Positions 1-11,200 of a stretch of DNA of 64,000 nt are shown here, piece by piece (positions within the stretch are counted from its first letter, which is position 1; every line of letters starts with the position of its first letter). The translations under genes were made by a program, and so were the position numbers. The notes beneath the pieces were generated by a model, which made no database searches, had not been told where the DNA came from, and saw nothing but the letters and a program-made list of their open reading frames with translations. Source of the DNA: Macquaria australasica (Eukaryota; Chordata; Actinopteri; Centrarchiformes; Percichthyidae); assembly GCA_005408345.1 (NCBI GenBank), contig SEMN01000410.1:1-64000 (forward strand). Reading direction: 5' to 3'.

Positions 1-1621
1 AGGAACACAAGGGAAACTATGAACACGGCCGAGCCGTGACAGTACCCCCCCTCAATGGGAGCCTCCAAGCGACCCACAAAGCTTGCCTGGGTGGGCCCGA
101 TGAAAGTCCCGGATCAGACTGGGGTCCAGAATGCAAGAGCGGAGTTCCCAGGAGCGTTCCTCTGGACCATACCCCTCCCAGTCGACCAGGTACTGGAGGC
201 CCCACCCCCGGCGACAAATGTCAATGATCCGGGGTGGGTGGAGGGGGGTTGGGCCGGAGGGCACAGAGGACTGGATATCACTGGTTTCAGCTGAGAGGCA
301 TGGAATGACAGATGGACTCTCATGGACCTGGGAGCTTTAATCTAACCACAGAGGGGTTAATCACCCTCTCCACTTAGTAAGGTCCAATGAACTGCGGAGT
401 TGGTTATAAGGGGAATGTCTTTAGCACAGAGCCAAACCTTCTGAGCTGGCATATAGTGGATCTGGGTGGTCTTGCTGAGCCCTTCGGAGCACTGACTCAA
501 TCTCCCAGTGGGGGGCCCCTCAGGGATGAACAGGCAAGAGAGAGCATTTGGCTTAGTATTCTGGGAGCTGGGCCAATCGGTCAGGGTGAAGCAGAAGCGG
601 CCAAAGAAGAGATCCCACCGCACCTGGCGGAGTTTAGCCGCTTGTCCGTCGGGATATAAGCAAGGTTCTTGTGGTTGGTTCAAACAATAAAGGGCTGTTC
701 TGCCCCCTCCAGCCAGTGCCTTTACTCGTCCAAGGCCAGTTTTACTGCCAGCAACTCTCGATTCCCCACATCACAGTTGCGTTCAGGCGCAGTCAGGTGG
801 CAAGAGAAGAAGGCGCAGGGCTGAGGTTTCTGATCTATGCTGTGAGAGAACAGCTCCCACCTCCACCACAAATTGCTGGGAGGGGTCTGGTTGGGTCAGG
901 ATGGGGGCAGAGGTGAACCGTCTCTTTAGTTCATTGAAAGCTTGATCGGCTTCGGAGCCCCAGCAGAAAGGCACAGAAGGTGAGTTGAGTTTGGTCAGGG
1001 GGGACACGACCCGGCTGTAGTCTCTGATAAACCTGCAATAAAAGTTCGCAAACTCCAGGAAGCGCTGCAACTGTTTAACAGAGGTAGGAACTCCATCACT
1101 GCTCTCACCTTACCAGGGTCCGGCTTCTCCTGCCCCTCGGCGATGATGAATCCCAGAAAGCTATTTCTGGGAATTTTACATGGAATTCACACTTCTCTGC
1201 CTTGATGAACAGTTTGTTCTCCAGCAGCCGCTGGAGTACCTGCTGGACATGTTGGATGTGTTCTTTGGGGGTCCTGGAAAAGATGAGAATGTCATCGAGA
1301 TAGGCAAACACAAAGTTAGAAAGTCTCTCAAAACGTCATTTATCAAAGTCTGAAACACTGTTGGTGAGTCCAAAGGGCATGACCAAATACTCAAAATGGC
1401 CCAGGGGAATGTTGAAGGCTGTTTTCCACTCATCACTGTCCCTGATTCTCACCAAGTGATAGGCATTTCTAAAAAGTCCAGTTAAGTGAAGATGGTGGAG
1501 CCGTAGAGAGGGTCAAAAGCAGAGTTTAACAGGTGAAGGGGCTACTTCTTCTTAACTGTTGAGTCTCCGGTAGTTGATGCATGGGCGTAGGGAGTGGTCC
1601 TTCTTGGAGAAAGAAAAAAGA
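1..1621 (-). mobile_element. Degraded Ty3/gypsy (chromodomain class) pol remnant
   Basis: Conceptual translation of the minus strand shows Ty3/gypsy pol pieces in the correct order, right to left. An RT start with an SKKDxSLRPCINYR-type block lies near 1560-1620. The RT catalytic block FAYLDDILIFS is near 1280-1311. The RNase H junction (FLEFANFYCRFIRDYS) is at about 1000-1070, and the RNase H C-terminus (LFFGRFCFTLTDWP) is near 560-620. An integrase chromodomain (YLVDWEGYGPEERSWE) is at about 130-200. Frames shift repeatedly and stops interrupt them, so the copy is dead. The 3' end and LTR would lie left of the window. The chromodomain at the integrase end places it among chromoviruses. It is probably an intronic insertion in depdc5, since depdc5 exons follow on the right. 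Confidence 0.85.
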
Positions 1622-1629
1622 ACATGGCT

Positions 1630-1906
1630 GAGCTGTGACAATACAATTATTTTAGGAGATTTCTGGCCAACAACCAATCCAGATATTGCATGGTCACACC
1701 GAATTGCCTCAGCTAATAGAGAGTGGGCACACATGCCTGCTCCCTCTCAGAACCTCAAAGTTTCCCGATCTAACCTCATTAGTTATGACTGCTGCCTTTG
1801 GACAATTATAAAGAACCTTCACCCATTTAATAAAATTACTGCCTAAACCAAATTGCTCCAGGGTAAAGAAGAGATATGTCACAGTCTGTCCCTCCTCACC
1901 AGCCAT
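1630..1906 (-). mobile_element. L1-like LINE reverse transcriptase fragment
   Basis: The minus strand encodes a short piece of L1-type reverse transcriptase: a TLEQFGLGSNFIKWVKVLY block (about 1800-1860), a RG-x-CPLS block (about 1715-1730) and an AEAIR...ISGLVVG block in another frame (about 1650-1710). These match the region ahead of the YxDD motif in L1/Tx1-type LINEs. A frameshift separates the two halves. It directly abuts the RT start of the gypsy remnant, so either the LINE inserted into gypsy or a deletion joined them. The junction near 1630 is approximate. Confidence 0.6.
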
Positions 1907-2047
1907 GGTTATGTTTTACCAGTGCTATTCTTAACTTGTCCACCAGATGCTCTCGGACTTTCCCTCCTTTCCCCATCACCTGACTGCCCCACCCAACTAC
2001 ACACCTGTTCTCACTTCCCTCATCTGCTCTGCAGTTACCTGCTCAGT

Positions 2048-2158
2048 CTCTGCCCTGCCTTCAGGCCGTCCACCTGAGGTTTCCTGCTTGGCCTCTGCCT
2101 TGCCCCCAGGCTGTCCGCCTGAGGTCTCCTGCTCCACCCCTGTCCAGCCCCCAGGCCC
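2048..2158 (+). repeat. 45-bp minisatellite, about 2.4 units
   Basis: A C/T-rich unit starting CTCTGCC and containing CCTGAGGT-TCCTGCT repeats at 2048 and 2093 with an exact 45-bp period. A partial third unit starts at 2138. Units differ at several positions. Its role is unknown, and it sits in the debris between the gypsy remnant and the solo LTR. Confidence 0.65.
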
Positions 2159-2227
2159 GACATCACTTTTTTGATAGTTAAAGAAAGGTTGGCCTCATTT
2201 TAAAACAAAAACGTATAAGTGTGGATG

Positions 2228-2632
2228 TGTAACATCCTGTTAGTCTTTGTCTGTTGTGTTTCCTGTTTCATTTCAGTTCCTGCCCTTGTGTTTCTCCCAC
2301 TCCTGATTGTCCACACCTGCATCCACTCACCTATCCCAGATCATGCCTTCAGCCAACCCCATTATATACTCCCGTTGTCATTGCTCCCTTGCCATGTCTT
2401 TGTTCTCTCTAGTATGTTCATCACTTTCCAGCATTTCTAGTGATAGTTTGCTTGGTCATTTGGACTTTGCCTTGTTCTCTGGATTTTGGATTTTTGCCTA
2501 CTCCCTGCCTGGATTTGCTTATTGGACCGTGTCTGACTCACTTCCAAGTAAAGATTTTGCCTTTTTGAATCTTACCTTGTGTACTGTATCTTTCTCTGTG
2601 CCTGAGTCTCTGATTTGCCTAGAAATGTTACA
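2228..2632 (+). mobile_element. Solo LTR with perfect 5-bp target-site duplication
   Basis: The element starts TGTAACAT and ends ATGTTACA, a perfect 8-bp terminal inverted repeat with canonical TG...CA ends. It is flanked on both sides by GGATG (2223-2227 and 2633-2637). Length is 405 bp. The interior is pyrimidine-rich with an AAGTAAAGATTTTG stretch near 2547 typical of LTR polyadenylation regions. No internal domain is present, so this is a solo LTR left by recombination. Plus orientation is inferred from the position of that A-rich stretch. It is unlikely to be the LTR of the neighbouring minus-strand gypsy copy. Confidence 0.85.
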
Positions 2633-2739
2633 GGATGTAGCCACAGAACGATGACTGGATTTGGTCCCCTATCTCTTAAATTTGAAGGACATTAGTCAGG
2701 TCAGTAATGAGGTCCCTGGGCGTTGCTGAAGCTGTGCCT

Positions 2740-2743
<4 letters not shown>

Positions 2744-2772
<29 letters not shown>
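2744..2772 (+). repeat. (GT)n microsatellite
   Basis: An uninterrupted GT dinucleotide run of about 14 units, directly visible. The rest of 2660-5270, except the entries below, shows no recognisable coding sequence and is taken as depdc5 intron. Confidence 0.95.
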
Positions 2773-2775
<3 letters not shown>

Positions 2776-3651
2776 GCAAGTTCTGTAGCTCCTCTAACTC
2801 AGACTGCATTACTGCATGAGCATGGCGTGCAGAAACACGAAAGTCACATGATGTTTGACTTGCAGTGCCCCGTAATACTCCGGTTTTCACTTTTATTGAG
2901 TTTGTAGATTTCAGTACTGTAGTGCCTGCTGGTAGGTAGTGACACTGTCAACTCTCACACTGGGATCACATTTAATCTATAGTACCACAGATGAAACACT
3001 TGGACATAAACTTGTTCAGTGAGATTAGTGGTTCTGGTTTTACCACATAAATTACAAATGTGATGCACTGACACAAATGTTAACATCATGAAAAGTTGCA
3101 GTGAGCTGCCAAAAACTCTCTGTATTTGCAGAAAGGAATTTAGTTAACATTTAATTCTTTATATATCCAATAACAAAACCCATGAAAACATGTCTTATGT
3201 CTTAATCAGCCCTAGTTTAGCCAATAGAATAGAGGAGGCTACCAACTTTATTCCAAAATAAATGGAAGACATTTTTTTGTAATTCATTAAACATTGATCT
3301 CCTTCTAAAAGCCTGGTACAGTGACGCCCAGTGCTGCATTTCATTGTTCAATAACCCCACTGCTCAGTGATCCACAGGATCCTGAGAGGAGTTTGCAGGC
3401 AGACTCTGCAGTAAAGACAAACACTCTGCTGAGGGCTGGCGCTCAGTGTCATAATAACATCAACTAAACTACTGGTAGCTGCCACACGGTTCATTTGCAC
3501 ACACCGCTGCAGTAGAACATATTCAGGGCCACTTTTTGATGAATAAAACCAGATGTCGGCTATAAAGGCAGAGAGGTTTGCTACTGGAATGATGGCTGTC
3601 AAAAACTAATGCCCACTTGTGTGTTCCATTAAAACAGTGAGCACACAGCAT

Positions 3652-3722
3652 TAATTCAATTCAATTCAGTTTTATTTTTATAGCGCCATATCATAACAAA
3701 GTTATCTCAGGGCACTGATAAG
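3652..3722 (-). mobile_element. Truncated L2-type LINE 3' end
   Basis: This carries the ATTCAATTCAATTCAG tail, then TTTTATTTTTATAGCGCCATATCATAACAAAGTTATCTC-like sequence (read here in short pieces), also found at 9268 and 62416. Only about 70 bp of the 3' end is retained. The orientation is that of the full element at 9268 (LINE sense on minus). Confidence 0.75.
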
Positions 3723-4765
3723 AGAGTAAACTGCACAAAGCGCATATGCTGCAGCAGATTCAGTTAATGATATGACTCAGTCTTATAAGTGACATTTTAC
3801 AGGTGAACTACACCTCTATGGTGCTGCTGTTGGTTGAAGAAAACAGAAGGTTGAAGAGAGTCTGTTTAAACCTTCCAGACTGCCCTGCTTCTTACTGACG
3901 TGCTCTATGGATATTATACAAAATAGTATAGGACACAAAATATTATCAAAGGAATGTTGCAGATTATATTGTCTTAATGCAGAGCTATCAGCTGTCAGAC
4001 ATATCTAAACTGCTTTTCAAATTTTAAATGTGAAACTTTTAAACATATTTCAGGCAAAGTGTGCACTGTGTGTTGTATATTGTAAATAGAAATTAAATAA
4101 ATATTGGTCCAAAAAAAAAAACATGGTCAGGATGTCCATAAGTGAAAGTCATATAGTCTACTGAGAATACCTACACCTCAGTGCAGTAATGATAGAGATT
4201 GTCAGAGATATAGAGGGATCACTCTTTCAGAGACCAGATGTTCCATATTATATCCTGAATATAACCAGTTCAGTTAAACTAAAATATAATTAAAATATTT
4301 AGCTAAAGATCGATCCCCTCAGGGGCCCCATTAGATGTCTGGCCTAGGGCCCCCTGCAGCTAGTCTAAACAGCAAAATCTAAACATTTCAGTCTGTTCAG
4401 TGACAGTGAGCGGCCTAAATCCTAAAATCTCCAATTCTAGAGAGTAATACGTGAAGTGTGATCCTGGTGTAACTAACATGTACTGTACCACAACTCAGAT
4501 AAACCATTGAGGCCCACTCCTGTTCCCATGCATGACACCAGGACTGGGCTGGTAAAAGGTCTGAAAAAACAAGCGTATTTTCTCACTTCCCCCCAGTGGA
4601 ATCTATCAGTGCAGATCCTTTTGTCTTTATGTGTCCAGGTTTTGAGATTTGTGTCTCTGTGGTTTCTGCCTCCACCTTACATGACTGTGGAAACCTGTGT
4701 GAGACATGAGAACCGAGCTCACAGCCGAGCACAGTCACACACTTCCGCATCAGACTTCTGAGAGA

Positions 4766-5063
4766 ATGGCAGAATGGAAACGTAGCGTGGTGTGGTGCCA
4801 CTTTTCACCTGTAGATAAAACGGCAAAATGCACTATTTGTGACAAGAAAGTGCCACACAGCAGCAACACGAGTAACCTCCTCAAACATTTAAAAACAACA
4901 CGTCCTGAGAGTTATAAGGAGGCTGAACAAAAACAAGAAGATGCCCATACATCCAAGGCTTGACCATTATTTTGAAAAATCACATATCCATTTAAGATGT
5001 GATCAGTATCGGTTGTGACAATCTGTATCATACTGAATTAAAAAGTTTGGTATCGCCCATCCC
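4766..5063 (+). mobile_element. hAT transposon relic with BED zinc finger
   Basis: From ATG 4766 a 65-codon frame (stop 4961-4963) reads as a BED finger. It has WKRSVVWCHFSP, then CTICDKK (the two cysteines), then SSNTSNLLKHLKTT. The second zinc-binding histidine, expected a few residues after LKHLKTT, is Arg here (TTRPESY), so the finger should not fold normally. The downstream text ends in GGTATCGCCCATCCC near 5049-5063, which looks like a hAT terminal inverted repeat. There is no catalytic transposase domain. This is a truncated hAT/ZBED-type copy, not a host gene. Confidence 0.7.
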
Positions 5064-5271
5064 AAGTGTTCATTTGTCCGCTGTTCATTCCATTGTATTG
5101 GTGTGGTGGCAGAAATCTCAAAGTCAGATATCTAAACCCTGGACGAATAAAACCATCTATGTGGCTGGATACCACTAAATGTAAGTGAGAAAATATGCTG
5201 TTTGTCAGGGGAAACCCTTAAAACACAGTGACTGAAACAGCTCATTTAGTGAAGTCCTTCTGACTGTGCAG

Positions 5272-8200
5272 TTGCCTGCTGAAGCCAGCGAGGCTGCAGA
5301 TAAAGGAGTGCAGCCAGTAGTGACAGCTGGAGCAGCAGCACAGCCTGCAGGAGAGGCTGCAGCCAGCAGCAGCAGCACCGCAGACACCAGGTAACCTTTC
5401 ACTTTATACTGACAGCTGTAACAAAACATCAGAATGATTATAAAAGCTTTATAATAGTTTAATACTTTAAACATGGACACACAGCACAGGTAAACAGTAT
5501 CTTAGGTATTTGTATTTTATGACATTAAATGTTTTAGTGAAACTGAAAACTTGTTTTGTCCTAGTATGATTAAGCTGTGTCCTAATGTTTATACAATAGC
5601 TAATACATTTATGATAATCTGCCAGTGACCCGTGGTTTAGCACTGATTAGTGATCTGTTGACAGTGGGCAGTCTGCAGCAGGAGTAATTTCTCTGTCCTC
5701 TTCCTCAACACTCTTGGAGATCCTGGAGGCCATCAAACATCCCACGTAAGATTTGTTGTTGTTTGTGTTTTGGGTTCTTGATATGTTGGTATGTCAGCTG
5801 TGTCATGCAGAGTTACAGTGGGCCAGAGAACATCGACACATCCTAGCAGATATTCTCGCTTTTACTGATTTGACACCTGTACAGAAAACCAGTTACTTCA
5901 GAATTTTTCAGTTTCATGTGGTTACTGTAACCAGTTTGTAGTTATGTAATCAATGCATTTTATATTTATTAAAAACGTTTTGAGTAACGCATTTAATATG
6001 TACTTTTGGTTTGGCTTAGGGTTAATGGAAAACAGGCCCTTGGGTTTGGTTGTACAAGGTTATACCTGTAGTGTATTATGTTGTTCCTAAAACACTTTTC
6101 TCAGATAGTACTGTGTCTGTGCTCTCTGGTATAACAGGACAGGCGTGCAGCTGCTCCCGGAGCAGAAGGGCCTACCACTCAACTGTTTTATTAGTGCCGA
6201 GGTCGTTCATTGGCTGGTCAGCAACGTGGAGGGCGTGGCCACACAGGGGATGGCTGTGGATGTCATGCAGGTAAAAGTTGTGTGTCCCAACTTTCCTTTT
6301 AACCTGATGAAAAATGTCGTGATGCAAGATTTCATGACGAGCTAAAGGATTATTCATGTTTATTACAACGTGGGTTTTATGTTAATATATAATACAGAGT
6401 TCGTACAAAGTCTTGAAAGAAAGGAAATGCTTAATTTTAACTGTTTTGTTTTCAAGGTTAGGAATATGCTTGAATTTGAATATACTATTTAAATATGAAA
6501 AATGCTTGATTTTCAACATAATCTGGTGTTTCAGTTACACAGTCACTCATGCAAATCAAAAATCTTTTAATATTTGAAATGAAACGATCGTCATATTTGT
6601 TTGTTGTCTCCTGGCATTTATAGTAACAATTTAGATGTGATGATAAAGGCTTCAAGAGTCTGGACATTTTTGGTTTAGGTACTTTGAAAGTGCTTGAATT
6701 TTACTTTTAAAAAACTATACGAACCCTGATAATAACTCTGTACTTATGGACCGAGGAACATCACTTAGAAGGCAAGAAACGGCGTGTTCAGTTGATCAAT
6801 CCTCCAGGTTAGCCAAACATATTTGGAACAGAAAACGAAGACACACGGTCAAGTTATTACCCAAACTGTCCTGGAGTCCTGTTGTCACTGTGAGGTTGCC
6901 AGGCAACCAGCGGAGACTCCAGGAAGTCACTGCTCCTGACCAAGAAATAGTCCAGCTCATAACCCCCATAAAACCACAACTTGTTGTTTTTTCACTTTGG
7001 TTTGTGTTCGGACGAAACAAACAAGTTATGTGTTAATTAGTGAGCTTCAGAGGTGCTGCTAGACGGACGTTTGGACAGAAAAGCTATTTCCTGCTGTATC
7101 CAGTCATTATGTTAGACTAACCTAACCATCTGCTGGCTGTAGCTTCATATTCAGTGCACAGATATGAGATCAATCCTCTCATCTAACTCTCAGCAAGAAA
7201 GTGAATAAGAAAAGATAACTGTACCACTGAATGCAGCTTCAGCTGTTCACAAATCCAAAATGTCACACACAAACCTCTAATAAGGAGTATGTTCTTGCAT
7301 GGGCTCACCGCATCCAGAAGGAAACCCTTCTCTTTTGGAAATAGTGTGTGTATGCTAACCTCCCTGTAGTACAATTTAAAGGTTCCCTGTGGAGTTTTAG
7401 ACCTCTAGCAGCACTATGAAGCTGTTTTTCTATGAGTGGGTCCCCATTTTGTTTATCTCACATATGCGCACGAGGATATGCACACACACACACACGCGCT
7501 TTTACACACGGATATAAACAAAGCAGGATTTAAAATACTTCGCTTAGGAAATGTTTTATGAGGAAGGTAATGCATTCAGCACATTTGTTCGACCTGAAGT
7601 ATTCCAGTACACACAGTGGTTCGGTGAGCAACACTGAATGTTTGTTTACAAGACCACAGGGCACCTGTAAGCATGTGTGTTGTGTACATTATGCATCTGC
7701 TCAGCTGTTCGCTGTTTCTGTCTGTTTGGTTTGTGTAGAAAATGCTGGATGAAGGTCTGGTGGCCCACGCGTCTGGAGATGCCATGCGCACCTTTGTCTA
7801 TGGATTCTACTTCTACAGGATAGCAGGAGAAAAGGATGGTGAATGGATTTAAAATGCACTTGGAGGCCATAGGGGTCACTGCTTTTATCTCAATATATAC
7901 AGTTTGCACATGCTCACACAGTATATCCATACTGGCTTGTATATATCTATATATCTATAATTAATGTCAGGTAATTAGAAAAATATGTAGAGGTTTCCAA
8001 AGGGTGTTGTCGTGATGTTCTTGCCTGTCCTGCCTTCTGCAGGCCCAGCCTCCCAACTCCCCCCCACAGCGGCTGGAGGCTGGTCAGCTGCAGCCCTGGA
8101 GGACTTTGCACTGTTCCAGAGGAAGTGGTTCGAGGTGGCCTTTGTGCTGGAGGAGCGGCGACCCTGCGATCTCCCGGCCTTCCTCCTGCCCTGGCTGCCC

Positions 8201-11200
8201 AGCCGGCCGGCTTCCTACGCAAGTAGGCACAGCTCCTTCAGCCGCAGCTTTGGAGGACGCAGCCAGGCCGCCGCACTGCTAGGTACACCCAGCCCGATCC
8301 TCCCGGCCCAGGCCACACTGCAGAGGAGCCACAATCTTCTCCCTCACCCAGTCTGATGCAGATCATACACAAGTCCACTTCAGAGAATTGCCTGGGTCCA
8401 GTATTTACATGTCACACATGCATTTGTTTAAGGGCTCCTGGTCAGGTAGTGTCATAGAAACCAAAAATACCAACAGAAATCCTAATTGGTTGTTATTCTC
8501 CTACTGCTGATTATTTATTCATACATTGTGGCAGCACAGTTTGCCCTGCCCAATATCCACCCTTCACACGACCCTGAGCACCCTCAAGTGAGCCCTCAAG
8601 CTTCCACTCAACATACATCCACATCTATTTAAGGCTCATTGTTTTTGGTTTGTATCTATTTTCACCATAAAATATCTGGATTTTTTTTTAGAAGGAGCAG
8701 AATGTAGCAAACGTTACGTAGCCAAACTGCTAAAGTTCTGGATTCAGTTGTTGCATTTTAAATAGGCTAATGGCAAATTAGCCTTTGCACTGTCTTAAAT
8801 CAATGGATTAGATTAAATTAAGGTAAAATGGCTATGAGAAAATTAGCCAGTAAATGTAATTAGGATTTTAGCGGATGATCAAATGACGTAGAGAAGGGAG
8901 TGAGCCATGGAGCACGGAGGTGTAGTTTATTGTTGGGGTAGCTATCAGAAAATAGATTTAGCCATTGGATGATAGTCAGGCTGCTTTTGTGACAAACTGT
9001 GTGCTTCTATAGTCCCTAATTATGTGTGCAAGGTTTTATTTAAATTTGTACTCAGCTCAGGGTTGATTAGACAAGGTCAAGAGGAAGCACGGAGACAGAT
9101 AAAACTATATTCATAAACTAGAATGTTTTTTAGTTGATCTTTCAGTAGATTGAGGTGGGCCACTCAGTGTTGTTTAACTCCCAGGCTGAAAGTCAGAACG
9201 TGAGGCCCCCTCAGTGGCGGGGGCACTGTAATCAAGGTTTTCTTGTGACAAGTACAGCTCAGACAATTCAATTCAATTCAGTTTTATTTATATAGCGCCA
9301 TATCGTAACAAAGTTATCTCGGGGCACTTTTTCATATAGAGCAGGTCTAGACCGACGCTTTATATTTACAGAGACCCAACAGTTCCCACCATGAGCAGCA
9401 CTATGCGACAGTGGCAAGGAAAAACTCCCTTTTAACAGGTAGAAACCTCGAGCAGAGCCAGGCTCTAGGTGGGCGGTCATCTGCCTCGACTGGTTGGGTT
9501 GAAGGGGGAGGGGGGGAGCGGGAGAGAGAGAGAGCAGGAGGAAAGAGAACATACAGCAGCACAGTACAGTTCCACATAGGGATGTAAAGCAATAGCTGTG
9601 GTGATGGTATTGATGATAACACCAACAGAAATAATACTAAGAGCAATGTTATAATAGTAATACTAATAATAAGAGCAACAACAGTAATAGCAGCAGCGGG
9701 TGCAGAGCAGGAGCACGGGGGCAGCAGGCGGCTGCAACCATAGATCCAGACTCTACAGCTCCGGAGGCAGAAACACCTGCAGAAAGCAACAGAAGGAGAG
9801 AGAGAGAGAGAGAAAGCACACAACTAAGGGAAGAAGTTGAATTAGTAACAAGCATTGATGTGATATGAGGGCGTACAGATGGAGAGGAAGAGGAGGAGAG
9901 AGGAGCTCAGTGCATCATGGGAAGTCCCCCGGCAGTCTAGGCCTATAGCAGCATAACTAAGGGGGGGCTCAGGGGTCACCTGAGTCAGCCCTACTATAAG
10001 CTTTATCAAAGAGGAAAGTCTTAAGCCTACTCTTAAATGTGAGGAGGTTGTCCGCCTCCCGTACACAAACTGGGATCTGGTTCCACAGGAGAGGAGCTTG
10101 ATAGCTGAAGGCTCTGGCTCCCATTCTACTTTTAGATACTCTAGGAACCACAAGGAACCCTGCATTCTGGGAGCGCAGTGCTCTAGTGGGGTAATAGGGT
10201 ACTATGAGCTCTTTAAGATATGATGGTGCCTGACCATTTAGGGCTTTGAAGGTGAGGAGAAGGATTTTAAATTCTATTCTGGGTATTACAGGGAGCCAGT
10301 GTAGAGAAGCTAAAATTGGAGAAATATGATCTCTTTTTCTGGTTCTTGTCAATAAACGTGCCGCAGAATTCTGAATCAGCTGGAGAATCTTAAGAGACTT
10401 ATTGGGGCAGCCTGATTGTAGAGAGTTGCAATAATCCAGCCTAGACGTAACAAATGCATGGACTAGTTCTGCATCTTTTTGAGATAGGATGTGCCTGATT
10501 TTTGCAATGTTACGTAAATGAAAAAAGGCAGTTCTTGAAGTTTGTTTTATGTGGGAGTTAAAGGACATATCCTGATCAAAGATAACTCCAAGATTCCTTA
10601 CGGTGTCGCTGGAGGCCAGGGCAATGCCATCTAGAGAAACTATATCTTTAGATAATGTGTTTCGAAGGTGTTCGGGGCCAAGTACAATAACTTCGGTTTT
10701 GTCTGAGTTTAACATCAGAAAATTGCAGGTCATCCAGGTTTTTATGTCCTTAAGGCATGCTTGAAGTTTAGCTAATTGATTGGTTTCATCTGGCTTGATC
10801 GATAAATATAATTGGGTATCATCTGCATAACAATGAAAATGTATGGAGTGCTTCCTAATAATATTGCCTAAAGGAAGCATATACAAGGTAAATAGAATTG
10901 ATCCAAGCACAGAACCTTGTGGAACTCCGTGACTAACTTTGGCGTGCATAGAGGATTCATCATTAACGTGTACAAACTGATATCGATCTGATAAATAGGA
11001 TTTAAACCAGCTTAGTGCAGTACCTTTAATGCCAATTAAATGTTCTAGTCTCTGTAATAGAATGTGATGGTCAATGGTATCTAATGCAGCACTAAGATCT
11101 AGTAAGACAAGTACAGAGACAAGTCCTTTGTCTGATGCAATTAGAAGGTCATTTGTAACTTTCACCAGTGCTGTCTCTGTGCTATGATGCACTCTAAATC

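Noticed and set aside
3348..3602. 84-codon minus-strand frame left of depdc5 exons
   Set aside because: No family similarity or splice context; plausible by chance in intron sequence.
9401..9855. Leu/Ser-rich minus-strand frames, with near-identical ones at 62636-63040
   Set aside because: They lie in the LINE 3' UTR (GA-rich and AATAATA stretches) and are shared by repeat copies, not host genes.
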